From Clostridium moniliforme (lineage in GTDB: Bacteria > Bacillota > Clostridia > Clostridiales > Clostridiaceae), in assembly GCF_017873235.1 (NCBI RefSeq), contig NZ_JAGGJZ010000004.1, positions 141,876-205,875 of the forward strand: a DNA stretch of 64,000 bases, read 5' to 3'. The notes below the pieces were generated by a model. It did no database searches, had not been told where the DNA came from, and saw only the letters and a list, made by a program, of their open reading frames with translations. Positions 54,321 through 62,721 of the stretch are shown piece after piece. The stretch's first letter is position 1; each line of letters begins with the position of its first letter. The position numbers and the translations under genes are program-made.

Positions 54321-55577
54321 ATGAGAAATGGGAAAATACTAAAAATATTTTTAAAGAAGAATAAGTTTATAAGCATATTATTAATAGTTGAATTAGCCAT
54401 AGCAACGCTATTAATTTATAATATTCAAAAGGAAATTAAGGTATTTGGATATATGAATAAGCTAGATTCATATTCATGGAATGAAAAAGGAGCTTATAAA
54501 ATTTCTTTGGCTCCAAATAGTTTCTTTTCTGAAAATGAAAATTTGAATAAATTTTATAAAGAATTGAATAAAAGTAAAATAATAAAAAATATTGGATTAA
54601 TATATCCAACTCAAGTTACAGTAGATGGATTAAAGGTAAGTTATTTAGAAAAAATACATATGCCTTACTCTGTAAATGGAACAATTGTTGAAGATTTTGG
54701 TGATGAATTTAAAGAATTAATTCCTATAAGAATTATGGATTATGGATATTATAAGGACTTAGGTATAAATATTAAAAAAGGTAGAGATTTAACTTACAAA
54801 GATTATAATAAACTAATATTAGGAGAGAAATTTGAAAATTATGTAGAGATAAAGGATAAGCTTAAATTACAAATTGGACTAAGTGGAGATGAAGAGTCTT
54901 ATGAAGTAGCAGGAATATCTAAAGGGGATACACCTTTATATTTTGACAGATTGTATTATGATATAGTTCCTTTTTTAGATGATTCAATGATTGTTATATT
55001 AAAAGAAGAAGATTTTTATAAAGATAATGTACTTGGAGAATTAGCAAGTTTAGGTGGAATTAATATAAAGTTTATTCAAGGAGATTATGATAACTATCAA
55101 AGTGACATAATAAAATTAGCTAAAAAGCATAATTTAGATATAAGTATAAATAGTAATTTAGATGAATATGAGAAGGCAAAGGATAAAATATTAGGAGCTG
55201 TAAAGTATTCATTAATGAGGACAAGTATATTATTGATATTAATACTCCTTGGGGGAGCCGGAAGTATATTGTATTCTTTATATCAACTAAAAAAAGAATT
55301 AGGAATAATAATATCTTTAGGAGCTAAAAAGAAAGATATTATTTTAGTTGTATTAATAAAGACGTTAATTATGGCTTTTATATCTTTTATCATAGGAATC
55401 TACTTAAATAAATATATTAATTTAGCTGGTGGAGGATGGTTTACAATTCAATCGGAAAAAATTAATACTATAATTACTGGAGTTATTCTTTTAATAATAA
55501 TAATTTTAATAACTTTAATTCCAATTAAAAGTATTATTCAAATTAAGGCTATTAATTTAATTGGGGGAGAAAAATAA
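54321..55577 (+). CDS. FtsX/MacB-type ABC permease (second subunit)
   Basis: 418 residues, same fold as its neighbour: first helix (FISILLIVELAIATLLIY), a large outside domain, then three helices with the coupling segment ELGIIISLGAKKKDIILVVLIKTL between them, ending IPIKSIIQIKAINLIGGEK. It is separated from the first permease by 10 bases, and its stop overlaps the ATPase start by one base (TAATG). Together they form a heterodimeric permease. Substrate unknown; a small secreted-protein gene follows the operon. Confidence 0.85.
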   Translation: MRNGKILKIFLKKNKFISILLIVELAIATLLIYNIQKEIKVFGYMNKLDSYSWNEKGAYKISLAPNSFFSENENLNKFYKELNKSKIIKNIGLIYPTQVTVDGLKVSYLEKIHMPYSVNGTIVEDFGDEFKELIPIRIMDYGYYKDLGINIKKGRDLTYKDYNKLILGEKFENYVEIKDKLKLQIGLSGDEESYEVAGISKGDTPLYFDRLYYDIVPFLDDSMIVILKEEDFYKDNVLGELASLGGINIKFIQGDYDNYQSDIIKLAKKHNLDISINSNLDEYEKAKDKILGAVKYSLMRTSILLILILLGGAGSILYSLYQLKKELGIIISLGAKKKDIILVVLIKTLIMAFISFIIGIYLNKYINLAGGGWFTIQSEKINTIITGVILLIIIILITLIPIKSIIQIKAINLIGGEK

Positions 55578-56239
55578 TGAAGATATTATTAGAAAATGTG
55601 AGTAAAGTTTATGGGAAAAAAGAAAGTGAATTTAAAGCATTAAAGGATATTAATTTAAAAATAAAAGAGGGAGAACTTATTGCAATTATGGGAGCTTCAG
55701 GTTCAGGTAAAACAACTTTACTAAACATAATAGGATGTATAGATGAACTAACTTACGGTAAATACTTATTAGATAATGAAGATTGTAGTAATAAAAGTTT
55801 TGATGAGCTTGCAAAAATAAGAAATGAAAAGATAGCTTTTATATTTCAAAATTTTGCATTAATTAAAGAATTAACAGTTAAAGAAAATATAATGTTACCT
55901 TTAGAGTACAGAAAGGGTAAGAAGAATTATAATATAAATTTTAATGATTATATTGAAATTTTAGGATTAAAAGAAATATTAAATAAAAAGGTTAGTAAAT
56001 TATCTGGAGGTCAGCAGCAAAGAGTTGCTATTATGAGAAGTTTAGTTCAAGGAGCAGAAATTATATTAGCAGATGAGCCTACAGGCGCTTTAGATGAGGA
56101 CAATGGAAAGAAGATAATGGATATATTGTTAGAGTTAAATAAAAAAGAAAAGAAAACAATCCTAATAGTAACTCATAATCCAGTTATAGCAAAGTATTGT
56201 AATAGAATTATTAATATAAAAGATGGAGAAATATTATAG
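55577..56239 (+). CDS. ABC transporter ATP-binding protein (LolD/MacB type)
   Basis: 220 residues: Walker A GASGSGKTT, Q-loop FIFQNFALIKELTVKEN, signature LSGGQQQRVAIMRSLVQ, Walker B IILADEPTGALDEDNGK and switch VTHNP, in the MacB/LolD-type arrangement that partners FtsX-like permeases. Operon partner of the two permeases upstream. The operon lies between two copies of the manC 3' end and is flanked by an 18-bp repeat, both signs of acquisition. Confidence 0.95.
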   Translation: MKILLENVSKVYGKKESEFKALKDINLKIKEGELIAIMGASGSGKTTLLNIIGCIDELTYGKYLLDNEDCSNKSFDELAKIRNEKIAFIFQNFALIKELTVKENIMLPLEYRKGKKNYNINFNDYIEILGLKEILNKKVSKLSGGQQQRVAIMRSLVQGAEIILADEPTGALDEDNGKKIMDILLELNKKEKKTILIVTHNPVIAKYCNRIINIKDGEIL

Positions 56240-56259
56240 ATGTGTTTTTCCATTTGAAC

Positions 56260-56277
56260 ATATTAATTTATAAATAG
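56260..56277 (+). repeat. 18-bp repeat, copy 2 of 3
   Basis: Second copy of ATATTAATTTATAAATAG, immediately after the ABC operon. Confidence 0.8.
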
Positions 56278-56412
56278 TGAATTTTTTATAATTTAATAGA
56301 AACATAAATTAAAAAACTAAATAATATAATGATTAAGTTGATAATAAATTTTACCCAAAATAAAAAATGTAGTATTGTATAATTGAAAGTAAAAATCAAA
56401 TAAGGGGGATTT

Positions 56413-56760
56413 ATGAGAAAGGGATTATTCTGTTTAATATTAACTACAGCTATAATAGGAGTTACTATACAAGGAAATGCACATACTAATTCAGAAAGAT
56501 ATGAGAATTCAGGTAAGATTTAATTGTCAGAGGTATCATTAGAAATAAATAATATTGGTTATATTTATTTAAAAATAAAACAAGTATTAAATTCAGAATG
56601 GATAGGATATTTAATTTTAATATTTAGTTTATTAATAGGTAATATTTTAACTCAATTCTTTGATTTGTTTTTTTATAGATGTTCAACAGAAATATTTTGT
56701 AATATTTTTATATTAGTTACTGGTGTATTATTATGTGTAAAAAATAAAAAAGGGATATAA
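56413..56760 (+). pseudogene. Small secreted/membrane protein with one in-frame stop
   Basis: ATG 56413 follows AAGGGGGAT. It encodes a signal peptide (MRKGLFCLILTTAIIGVTIQGNAHT) and a short tail, then TAA at 56521-56523. The same frame continues with TTG and 78 more codons: SEVSLEINNIGYIYLKIKQVLN, then two membrane helices (WIGYLILIFSLLIGNILTQFF and CNIFILVTGVLLCV). Without the stop this is one 115-residue protein. I do not recognise the family. It follows an FtsX-type ABC operon, a setting common for bacteriocin systems (for example of lactococcin 972 type), but the peptide shows no hallmark of one. Confidence 0.6.
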
Positions 56761-56821
56761 TAAATTTATGAATGAAAGAATTAATACAATAATATGTGAT
56801 AAAAATTAAAACCTTAATTAT

Positions 56822-57644
56822 AAACAAAGAAACTGCAACATGCATAGGTTTATCTGCAATTAAACTTCTTAAAAAAGATAGAGATGCAGTAATGATAGTA
56901 TTGCCTTCAGATCATTATATAGAAAATGAAAAAGCATATATAGAAACTTTAACTCAAGCTGTTGAACTAGCAAATAGAAGAAGATGTATAGTAACTTTAG
57001 GAATACATCCCAAAAGACCAGAAACAGGTTATGGCTATATTGAAATGGGAGATAGAATTAGTGGGGCAAGACCTGCTTATAGGGTAGCAAGATTTACAGA
57101 GAAACCTAATCTTGAAGTTGCAAAAGATTTTATTTATAAGGGAACTTATTTATGGAATTCAGGTATGTTTGTATTTAGAGCAGATGTTATATTAAGAGAA
57201 ATAGAAAAATATATTCCACTAATGCATAAACCACTTATGGAAATATATAAGCACATAGGAGAAGAGGACGAAGAAAAAGTCATAGAGGAGCAATATAAAT
57301 TAATAGATGGTATATCAATAGACTTTGGAGTTATGCAAAAAACTAGAAAAGCATATGTTATTAAGTGTGATTTCATTTGGGATGATATTGGTAGTTTTAA
57401 TGCTTTAAGTAGATTTTTAAATAAAAATAGAAGTAATTCAGTATCAAAAAATGTTTATTTAGAAGAATGTGAGAACTGTTCTGTATTTGGAGAAAATAAT
57501 TTAATTATAGGGTTAGGAATTAAAGACTTAGTTATAGTAGAAGCTGGAGATGTACTTCTTGTAATGGATAAAAATAGAGATCAAGAAATAAAACATTTGT
57601 TAAAGGATCTTGAAGGAAAAGAAGACTACAAAAAATATTTATAA
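56822..57644 (+). pseudogene. manC: manC 3' part, copy B (no 5' end)
   Basis: Homology to manC begins at AACAAAGAAACTGC (seven bases left of the core used by the element) and runs to the stop after KKYL. It matches copy A closely. The frame can be read from an upstream ATG (56796, IKIKTLI..) but lacks the nucleotide-binding N-terminus. It is probably the original chromosomal 3' end, displaced when the ABC-transporter segment arrived, or else a duplication product. Confidence 0.88.
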
Positions 57645-57672
57645 GAATTTATTTTAAAATTCGAGAGATTTT

Positions 57673-57708
57673 AAGTACTAATCGTTATTTAGGTTAGTAC
57701 TTTTTTAT
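57673..57708 (+). terminator. manC terminator, copy B
   Basis: Same AAGTACTAA/TTAGTACTT stem and T-run as after copy A. Confidence 0.85.
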
Positions 57709-57714
57709 TTAAAT

Positions 57715-57732
57715 ATATTAATTTATAAATAG
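57715..57732 (+). repeat. 18-bp repeat, copy 3 of 3
   Basis: Third copy of ATATTAATTTATAAATAG, after the copy B terminator; it matches the position of copy 1 after copy A. Confidence 0.8.
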
Positions 57733-57802
57733 CTAATTTGTATAAATGTATACATTAAAGAAATATTTCACAATTAGGAATAGCATTTGCATTTAGAAAT
57801 GT

Positions 57803-57960
57803 ATTGTTTATTATTTTGATTGCGTAAATGATGCATATGATTCAATTGAAACTTTAATTAATTTAGGAATAGATAGAGTTCTTACAAGTGGACTAGAAGA
57901 GAAAGCTATTTATGGAATGAAATTATTAAAGGATCTACATGAAAAATATGGTATAATCTT
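57803..57960 (+). pseudogene. cutC: cutC remnant
   Basis: An open stretch reads YYFDCVNDAYDSIETLINLGIDRVLTSGLEEKAIYGMKLLKDL split over about 50 codons. It matches the FDxxxDP...L..LGI.RVLTSG block of the CutC TIM-barrel family. There is no start and the N-terminal two thirds are missing. The fragment marks the right edge of the rearranged zone; the original neighbour of manC was probably cutC or a segment carrying it. Confidence 0.75.
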
Positions 57961-58030
57961 CCTTAAACAGGAAATTAAGTTTAATATATTAAATATAATA
58001 ATTAAGTGTTATTTATAGGAGGTTATATCA

Positions 58031-58147
58031 ATGAAGGCTTTAATGGTATTTTATAAAGCTAAATTAATTTTTAAGGAAGAAAATACTAATATGTCATTAT
58101 TTGATAAAGTAATGGCTATATGCTCATCAACCACTATTATGCACTAA
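58031..58147 (+). CDS. Possible tiny gene (38 aa) or gene remnant
   Basis: TAGGAGG lies at an ideal distance before ATG 58031. The frame gives MKALMVFYKAKLIFKEEN.. and ends ..SSTTIMH. No family recognised. Given the cutC remnant just upstream and no further genes before pnuC, it may be the start of a decayed gene rather than a functional one. Confidence 0.35.
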   Translation: MKALMVFYKAKLIFKEENTNMSLFDKVMAICSSTTIMH

Positions 58148-58185
58148 AGATAAATTATTAAAAGGTAGAAAAATATTTATAATTA

Positions 58186-58222
58186 AAATGCAAAGGCAAT
58201 TAAAAGTCTTTGCATTTTTGTT
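58186..58222 (+). terminator. Terminator in the remnant region
   Basis: AAAATGCAAAG pairs with CTTTGCATTTT, followed by T-rich sequence. Confidence 0.75.
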
Positions 58223-58361
58223 TTGTATAATTAAAGTAGAGAATAAGGTGTATAATATAATTTATTATAGAATGGAGAGTTTTTATGATTAGCAATTATA
58301 CATTAAAAAATAGAAGAAATATTAAGAAAAATTTTTTATAGAAAAATTTATCATAAAATAT

Positions 58362-58414
58362 AAAAAGAGCAAAGGTAATTAAAATTATAAATTTAACTTC
58401 CTTTGCCCTTTTTA
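58362..58414. terminator. Terminator at the end of pnuC
   Basis: AAAGAGCAAAGG and CCTTTGCCCTTT (one G-T/mismatch) form a stem with A and T flanks just after the pnuC stop on the minus strand. Confidence 0.7.
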
Positions 58415-58417
58415 TTA

Positions 58418-59200
58418 TTAAGATTTATGTTGATTTTTATCTATTTTTTTCCATACAATTAAGCCATACAAACCATTCACTGTATATTGTATCCACATCA
58501 TTGCCCCTGATAAGGCTGCAAGAGAAAATACAGGATTTCCAAATAGTGAATGTAAGTATAATACTATTCCAACTGAATCAGATAATAACCAAAAATACCA
58601 AGTTTCCTTAAATCTTTGAGTAGAAACTATAACTGCACAAATAGTTACTGTTGCTGTAAATGAGTCTATTAAATAATTTTTATCTGGTGCTATTACATTA
58701 TTTAATGTATCTTTTATTATATTTGGTAAGTAGTATACGAATCTAGAATAAAGGAACCAAACTACTATAACAAATATAATAATTCCAATCCATTGTTTCT
58801 TTTTTAGTGTTCTTACTTCTATAGTTTGAGAAGATGAATCAGATTGCTTATTTTCTAATGTACTTTTTCTCCAAGCAAAGAAACCATAAATATTCATAGG
58901 AAGCATGTATATTGTATACAATATAACTTCAGCATACATATGACGAGATAAAGAAACGAAAATGTAAAAACAAGTGTTTATAACTCCCCAAGCATAGGCT
59001 GCTGTTTCAGCACGTGCTGTATATATAGCAGCAAAAAGTCCTGTTATAGCTGAAAAAAGTCCTGCTATTGTTAATATATTCATTACATCACTAATAGAAC
59101 CACCATTATATAGTGGACTAAAAAAGAAGAATATGTTAACGATTAAGAAAAATACAAAATATATTTTATGAAATTTTGAAAAAGATTTAAACCACTCCAT
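58418..59200 (-). CDS. pnuC: PnuC-family vitamin transporter (nicotinamide riboside type)
   Basis: 260 residues with seven or so membrane helices. The family motif region is LFAAIYTARAETAAYAWGVINTCFYIFVSL and YMLPMNIYGFFAWRKS, with the C-terminal WYFWLLSDSVGIVLYL and SLAALSGAMMWIQYTVNGLYGLIVWKK. PnuC proteins move nicotinamide riboside by facilitated diffusion; some relatives move thiamine or riboflavin. No NAD- or TPP-type riboswitch is seen upstream. AGGAGG precedes the ATG. Single gene. Confidence 0.9.
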   Translation of the reverse strand: MEWFKSFSKFHKIYFVFFLIVNIFFFFSPLYNGGSISDVMNILTIAGLFSAITGLFAAIYTARAETAAYAWGVINTCFYIFVSLSRHMYAEVILYTIYMLPMNIYGFFAWRKSTLENKQSDSSSQTIEVRTLKKKQWIGIIIFVIVVWFLYSRFVYYLPNIIKDTLNNVIAPDKNYLIDSFTATVTICAVIVSTQRFKETWYFWLLSDSVGIVLYLHSLFGNPVFSLAALSGAMMWIQYTVNGLYGLIVWKKIDKNQHKS

Positions 59201-59544
59201 AAGTCCTCCTAATTTATTTAATATTTTATTTTAAATATCTACACTATTTTATAACTAATAATTTAAAAAAAACAATACAGAAAAATACATAAAATACATA
59301 TATTATGCTTTAGAAAATAAAGTACATATTTTAGAAACAAAATTAATATTAATGGTATATTAAGAGAATAAAACATTTTCAAAAAATAAAATATTTAAAA
59401 ATCTTATTAAAGTAAATATAGTAAGAAGAAAATAAAAATATTGAAAATTAAAATTAACCAGTCTGATAAATTTTTTTTATAATATAGTAGGTTATATATA
59501 TTATAATTGTAATTAGGTTATAAAAAATGAAGGAAGTGTTATTT
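59201..59544. other. Intergenic region before nrdD
   Basis: About 340 bases, very AT-rich. I looked for a repeated NrdR-type box and did not see a convincing one. No gene or structured RNA recognised. Confidence 0.5.
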
Positions 59545-61305
59545 ATGATAGAAAGTAAAAAAATTATAAATGACTATTTAGACAAATCAGATTGGAGAGT
59601 TAATGAAAATTCAAACTCACCATATAGTTTTGGAAGTCTTAATAAGCATATAATAGCTGAGGTTTCAAAGGATTATTGGTTAAATGAAGTTTATAAAGAT
59701 CCTAAAATAATTAATGCTTATGTTAGTGGAGATTTACATATTCATGATTTAGGAGGTTTAACATTATACTGCTGTGGATATTCTCTTAGAAATATAATAA
59801 TGATGGGAGTTCAAGGGATTCCTAATATTCCAACAAGTGGACCTGCTAGACATTTTGATGCAATTTTAAACCAAATAGCCAATTTAGTTACAATATATCA
59901 AAATGAAATTATGGGAGCTGTTGCATTTAATTCATTTGATACATTATTAGCACCTTATATAAAAAAGGATAAATTAAGTTACAAGGAAGTAAAACAAAAT
60001 ATTCAAAATTTTATTTTTAGTATAAATAGTAATAGTAGAGCAGGAGCTGAACCTGCCTTTACAAATATAACTTTTGATTTAATTCCTCCTAAAGATTTAA
60101 AAGATGATTTTGCATTAATTGGAGATGAAATATCAGATTTTAAATATAAAGATTGCCAAGAAGAAATGGATTTATTAAATAGGGCTTTCTATGAGCTTAT
60201 GAATGAAGGGGACTTTAGAGGAAGACCATTTGCATATCCAATACCAACTTATAATATAAGTGATGATTTTGATTGGAATAATCCTCGAAATAAAATGTTA
60301 TTTGAAATGACAGGAAAGTTTGGATATCCTTATTTTGCAAACTTTATAAATTCAGACATGGATCAAAGTGATGTAAGGTCTATGTGTTGTAGACTTAACT
60401 TAGACCTTAGAGAATTAAGAAAGAGAAATGGTGGGCTATTTGGAAGTGGAGATAGTACAGGAAGTATAGGAGTAGTAACTATAAACTTACCTAGATTAGC
60501 ATACCAAAATAAAAATAATGAAGAGGCATTTTTTGATAGATTACATGAAATATTAACTATTGCAAAAGATAGTTTAGAAATAAAGAGAAAATGGCTTAAT
60601 GAAAACATGATAAATAAAAATATGTTACCAGCCTTTGATACTTATGTAGGAACATTAAATAATCATTTTAGTACTATTGGGATAGTAGGTTTAAATGAAA
60701 TGTGTGAAAACTTTAATGGTAAAAATATATTAACAAAAGAGGGAAAAGATTTTTCAATTAAAGTATGTAATTTTATAAGAAACTCATTAATTGAATTTCA
60801 AGAAGAAACAGGAAATCTTTATAATTTTGAAGCAACTCCAGCTGAATCTACTTGTTATCGTCTAGCAAAGAAAGATATTGCAGTTTATGATGATATAATA
60901 ACAAGAGGAACAAAAGAAGCTCCATATTATACTAATTCATGTCATATACCACCAAATGAAGTAAAGGGATTAAAGCAATTATTTGATCATCAAGATGATC
61001 TTCAAATATTGTTTACAGGAGGAACTGTTGTTCATATATATTGTGATGGTGCAATTAGTGGAGACTCAGCAAAGCATATAGTAAAAACAATTTGTGAAAA
61101 ATACAGAACTCCATATATAAGTCTATCACCTTTAAATAGATATTGTGAAGATCATGGATATATTAAAGAGAAGGTTGATAACTGTCCTATATGTGGTAAA
61201 AAGTTAGATTTATATCAAAGAATAACAGGATATTTAAGAAAAGTAGAATTCTTTAATGATGGTAAAAAATCAGAGTTTAAGGATAGAAATCAATTAAGGT
61301 TATGA
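59545..61305 (+). CDS. nrdD: Anaerobic (class III) ribonucleoside-triphosphate reductase
   Basis: 586 residues from ATG 59545, set by AAGGAAGTG; the ATG at 59527 overlaps nothing useful. Glycyl-radical NrdD: active-site cysteines in the CRLNLDLRELRKRNGG and TNSCHIPPNE regions, a C-terminal zinc site (YCEDHGYIKEKVDNCPICGKK), and the radical glycine in YQRITGYLRKVEF. The N-terminal ATP-cone regulatory domain is absent, so allosteric activity control is missing and the length is about 120 residues below the full form. Coupled to nrdG by a 4-base overlap. Provides deoxynucleotides without oxygen. Confidence 0.95.
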   Translation: MIESKKIINDYLDKSDWRVNENSNSPYSFGSLNKHIIAEVSKDYWLNEVYKDPKIINAYVSGDLHIHDLGGLTLYCCGYSLRNIIMMGVQGIPNIPTSGPARHFDAILNQIANLVTIYQNEIMGAVAFNSFDTLLAPYIKKDKLSYKEVKQNIQNFIFSINSNSRAGAEPAFTNITFDLIPPKDLKDDFALIGDEISDFKYKDCQEEMDLLNRAFYELMNEGDFRGRPFAYPIPTYNISDDFDWNNPRNKMLFEMTGKFGYPYFANFINSDMDQSDVRSMCCRLNLDLRELRKRNGGLFGSGDSTGSIGVVTINLPRLAYQNKNNEEAFFDRLHEILTIAKDSLEIKRKWLNENMINKNMLPAFDTYVGTLNNHFSTIGIVGLNEMCENFNGKNILTKEGKDFSIKVCNFIRNSLIEFQEETGNLYNFEATPAESTCYRLAKKDIAVYDDIITRGTKEAPYYTNSCHIPPNEVKGLKQLFDHQDDLQILFTGGTVVHIYCDGAISGDSAKHIVKTICEKYRTPYISLSPLNRYCEDHGYIKEKVDNCPICGKKLDLYQRITGYLRKVEFFNDGKKSEFKDRNQLRL

Positions 61306-61760
61306 TTATAAGAATTAAAGGAATTGTTCATGAAAGAGTAGAGGATGCCCCATTTATGGGTGCTCTTATTTCTGCAATAGATTGTAAGTTTAATTGTAAG
61401 GGATGCTTTAATCAATCTATAAAGGAGTTACCTACAATAGAAATGGATTCAGAGGATATAATAAAAGAAGTACTTGAAAATCCATTTAATGAAGGAGTAA
61501 TACTTGCAGGGTTAGAGTGGTCTTTGCAACCTTGTGAACTTAGAGAATTAGTAAAGACTTCACTTAATAATAATTTAAAGGTTATTATTTATTCAGGGCT
61601 TACAGAAGAAGAATTTGCTTTAAAATTTCCTGATATATATAATTTAAATAAAGGTATATATTTTAAGTTTGGAAGATATTTAGAAAATTTAACAACAGAT
61701 AATAATATACAATATGATGTGAAATTAGCATCATCAAATCAAAAGATAATAAAGAAGTAA
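61302..61760 (+). CDS. nrdG: Anaerobic ribonucleotide reductase activase (radical SAM)
   Basis: 152 residues; its ATG overlaps the nrdD stop (ATGA). The iron-sulfur motif CKFNCKGC (Cys-x3-Cys-x2-Cys) is near residue 30, followed by the glycine-rich GVILAGLEWSLQP block and YSGLTEEE. It makes the glycyl radical of NrdD using S-adenosylmethionine. Normal length for the small activases. Confidence 0.96.
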   Translation: MIIRIKGIVHERVEDAPFMGALISAIDCKFNCKGCFNQSIKELPTIEMDSEDIIKEVLENPFNEGVILAGLEWSLQPCELRELVKTSLNNNLKVIIYSGLTEEEFALKFPDIYNLNKGIYFKFGRYLENLTTDNNIQYDVKLASSNQKIIKK

Positions 61761-61794
61761 TTTTGAATATTTATATATAACTAAACTTACTAAA

Positions 61795-61843
61795 GAACAG
61801 TAAATAGATTAAATTTAAACTATTTACTGTTCTTTTTTAGTAT
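61795..61843 (+). terminator. Terminator after nrdDG
   Basis: GAACAGTAAATAG pairs with CTATTTACTGTTC across an AT loop and is followed by T-rich sequence. Confidence 0.9.
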
Positions 61844-61904
61844 AAGGATAAAAGGTGTTATATACATAAATTTTTTTATTTTATGGAAATATAAAAAATA
61901 AAAT

Positions 61905-62010
61905 GAAAATAATTTTCTTAAAAATAAAAAATATTAAAATAAATTTTAAAAAACTATTGAAATTTAATCAGAAAAGGATTACAATTACCTCATAAAAGAA
62001 AATAATTTTC
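61905..62010 (+). promoter_or_regulatory. nan operon promoter bracketed by two palindromic operators
   Basis: GAAAATAATTTTC, a perfect 13-bp palindrome, occurs at 61905-61917 and again at 61998-62010. Between them lies TTGAAA (61957-61962), 17 bases, TACAAT (61980-61985). The right copy covers the transcript start, the left copy lies about 40 bases upstream of the -35, and the centres are 93 bases apart. This fits a repressor that loops the DNA, probably a NanR of the RpiR family; no such gene is in the window. Confidence 0.75.
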
Positions 62011-62025
62011 AAAAGGGTGATAAAA

Positions 62026-62691
62026 ATGTTAAAAAAGATAAAGGGGAAGCTAATAGTATCTTGCCAGGCATTAGAGGACGAGCCGTTACATAGCTCTTTT
62101 ATTATGGGAAGAATGGCTAAAGCTGCTAAAGAAGGTGGTGCCATTGGAATAAGAGCTCAAGGCGTTAGTGATATTAATGAAATAAAAAAAGTTACAGGGC
62201 TACCTGTAATAGGAATAATAAAAAGAAATTATGAAGATTCAGAAATCTATATAACACCAACTATTAAAGAAATAAAAGAACTTTTAGAAACAGAATGTGA
62301 AATGATAGCATTAGATGCAACAAATAGATTAAGACCTAATGGTGAAAATATTAAAGATTTAATTGATTGTATTCATAATAGCAATAGATTAGCTATGGCA
62401 GATATATCAACTTTTGAAGAAGGTGTACAAGCTGAAAAATTAGGTTTTGATTGTATATCAACAACACTTTCAGGATATACACCATACTCTACACAAGGTG
62501 AAGGAGTAGATTTTGATCTACTAGAGAAGTTAGTAAAAACAGTAAATATTCCAGTAATCTGTGAAGGAAAAATAAATACACCAGAGGATTTGAAAAAAGC
62601 CTTTGAACTTGGAGCTTATTCAGCAGTAGTTGGAGGAGCTATAACAAGACCACAACAGATAACTAGAAGATTTACAAAGGTTTTAAAATAA
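62026..62691 (+). CDS. nanE: N-acetylmannosamine-6-phosphate 2-epimerase
   Basis: 221 residues from ATG 62026, set by AAAAGGGTGAT. TIM-barrel NanE, which turns ManNAc-6-phosphate into GlcNAc-6-phosphate in sialic acid breakdown. Motifs: LIVSCQALEDEPLHSSFIMGRMA, the catalytic Lys in GIIKRNYEDSE, ALDATNRLRPNGE, MADISTFEEG and VVGGAITRPQQITRRF. First gene of the nan operon. Clearly related to, but not the same as, the C. perfringens protein as I recall it. Confidence 0.97.
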   Translation: MLKKIKGKLIVSCQALEDEPLHSSFIMGRMAKAAKEGGAIGIRAQGVSDINEIKKVTGLPVIGIIKRNYEDSEIYITPTIKEIKELLETECEMIALDATNRLRPNGENIKDLIDCIHNSNRLAMADISTFEEGVQAEKLGFDCISTTLSGYTPYSTQGEGVDFDLLEKLVKTVNIPVICEGKINTPEDLKKAFELGAYSAVVGGAITRPQQITRRFTKVLK

Positions 62692-62721
62692 ATAATTATA
62701 AAATTTTGGGAGGTTAACATT

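Noticed and set aside
56413..56523. Lactococcin 972-like bacteriocin precursor
   Set aside because: Signal peptide is plausible but no glycine/aromatic-rich mature part is seen, and the frame continues past the stop into membrane helices.
52499..57376. Two identical antisense frames (52499-52729 and 57146-57376)
   Set aside because: Shadows of the duplicated manC 3' end, not genes.
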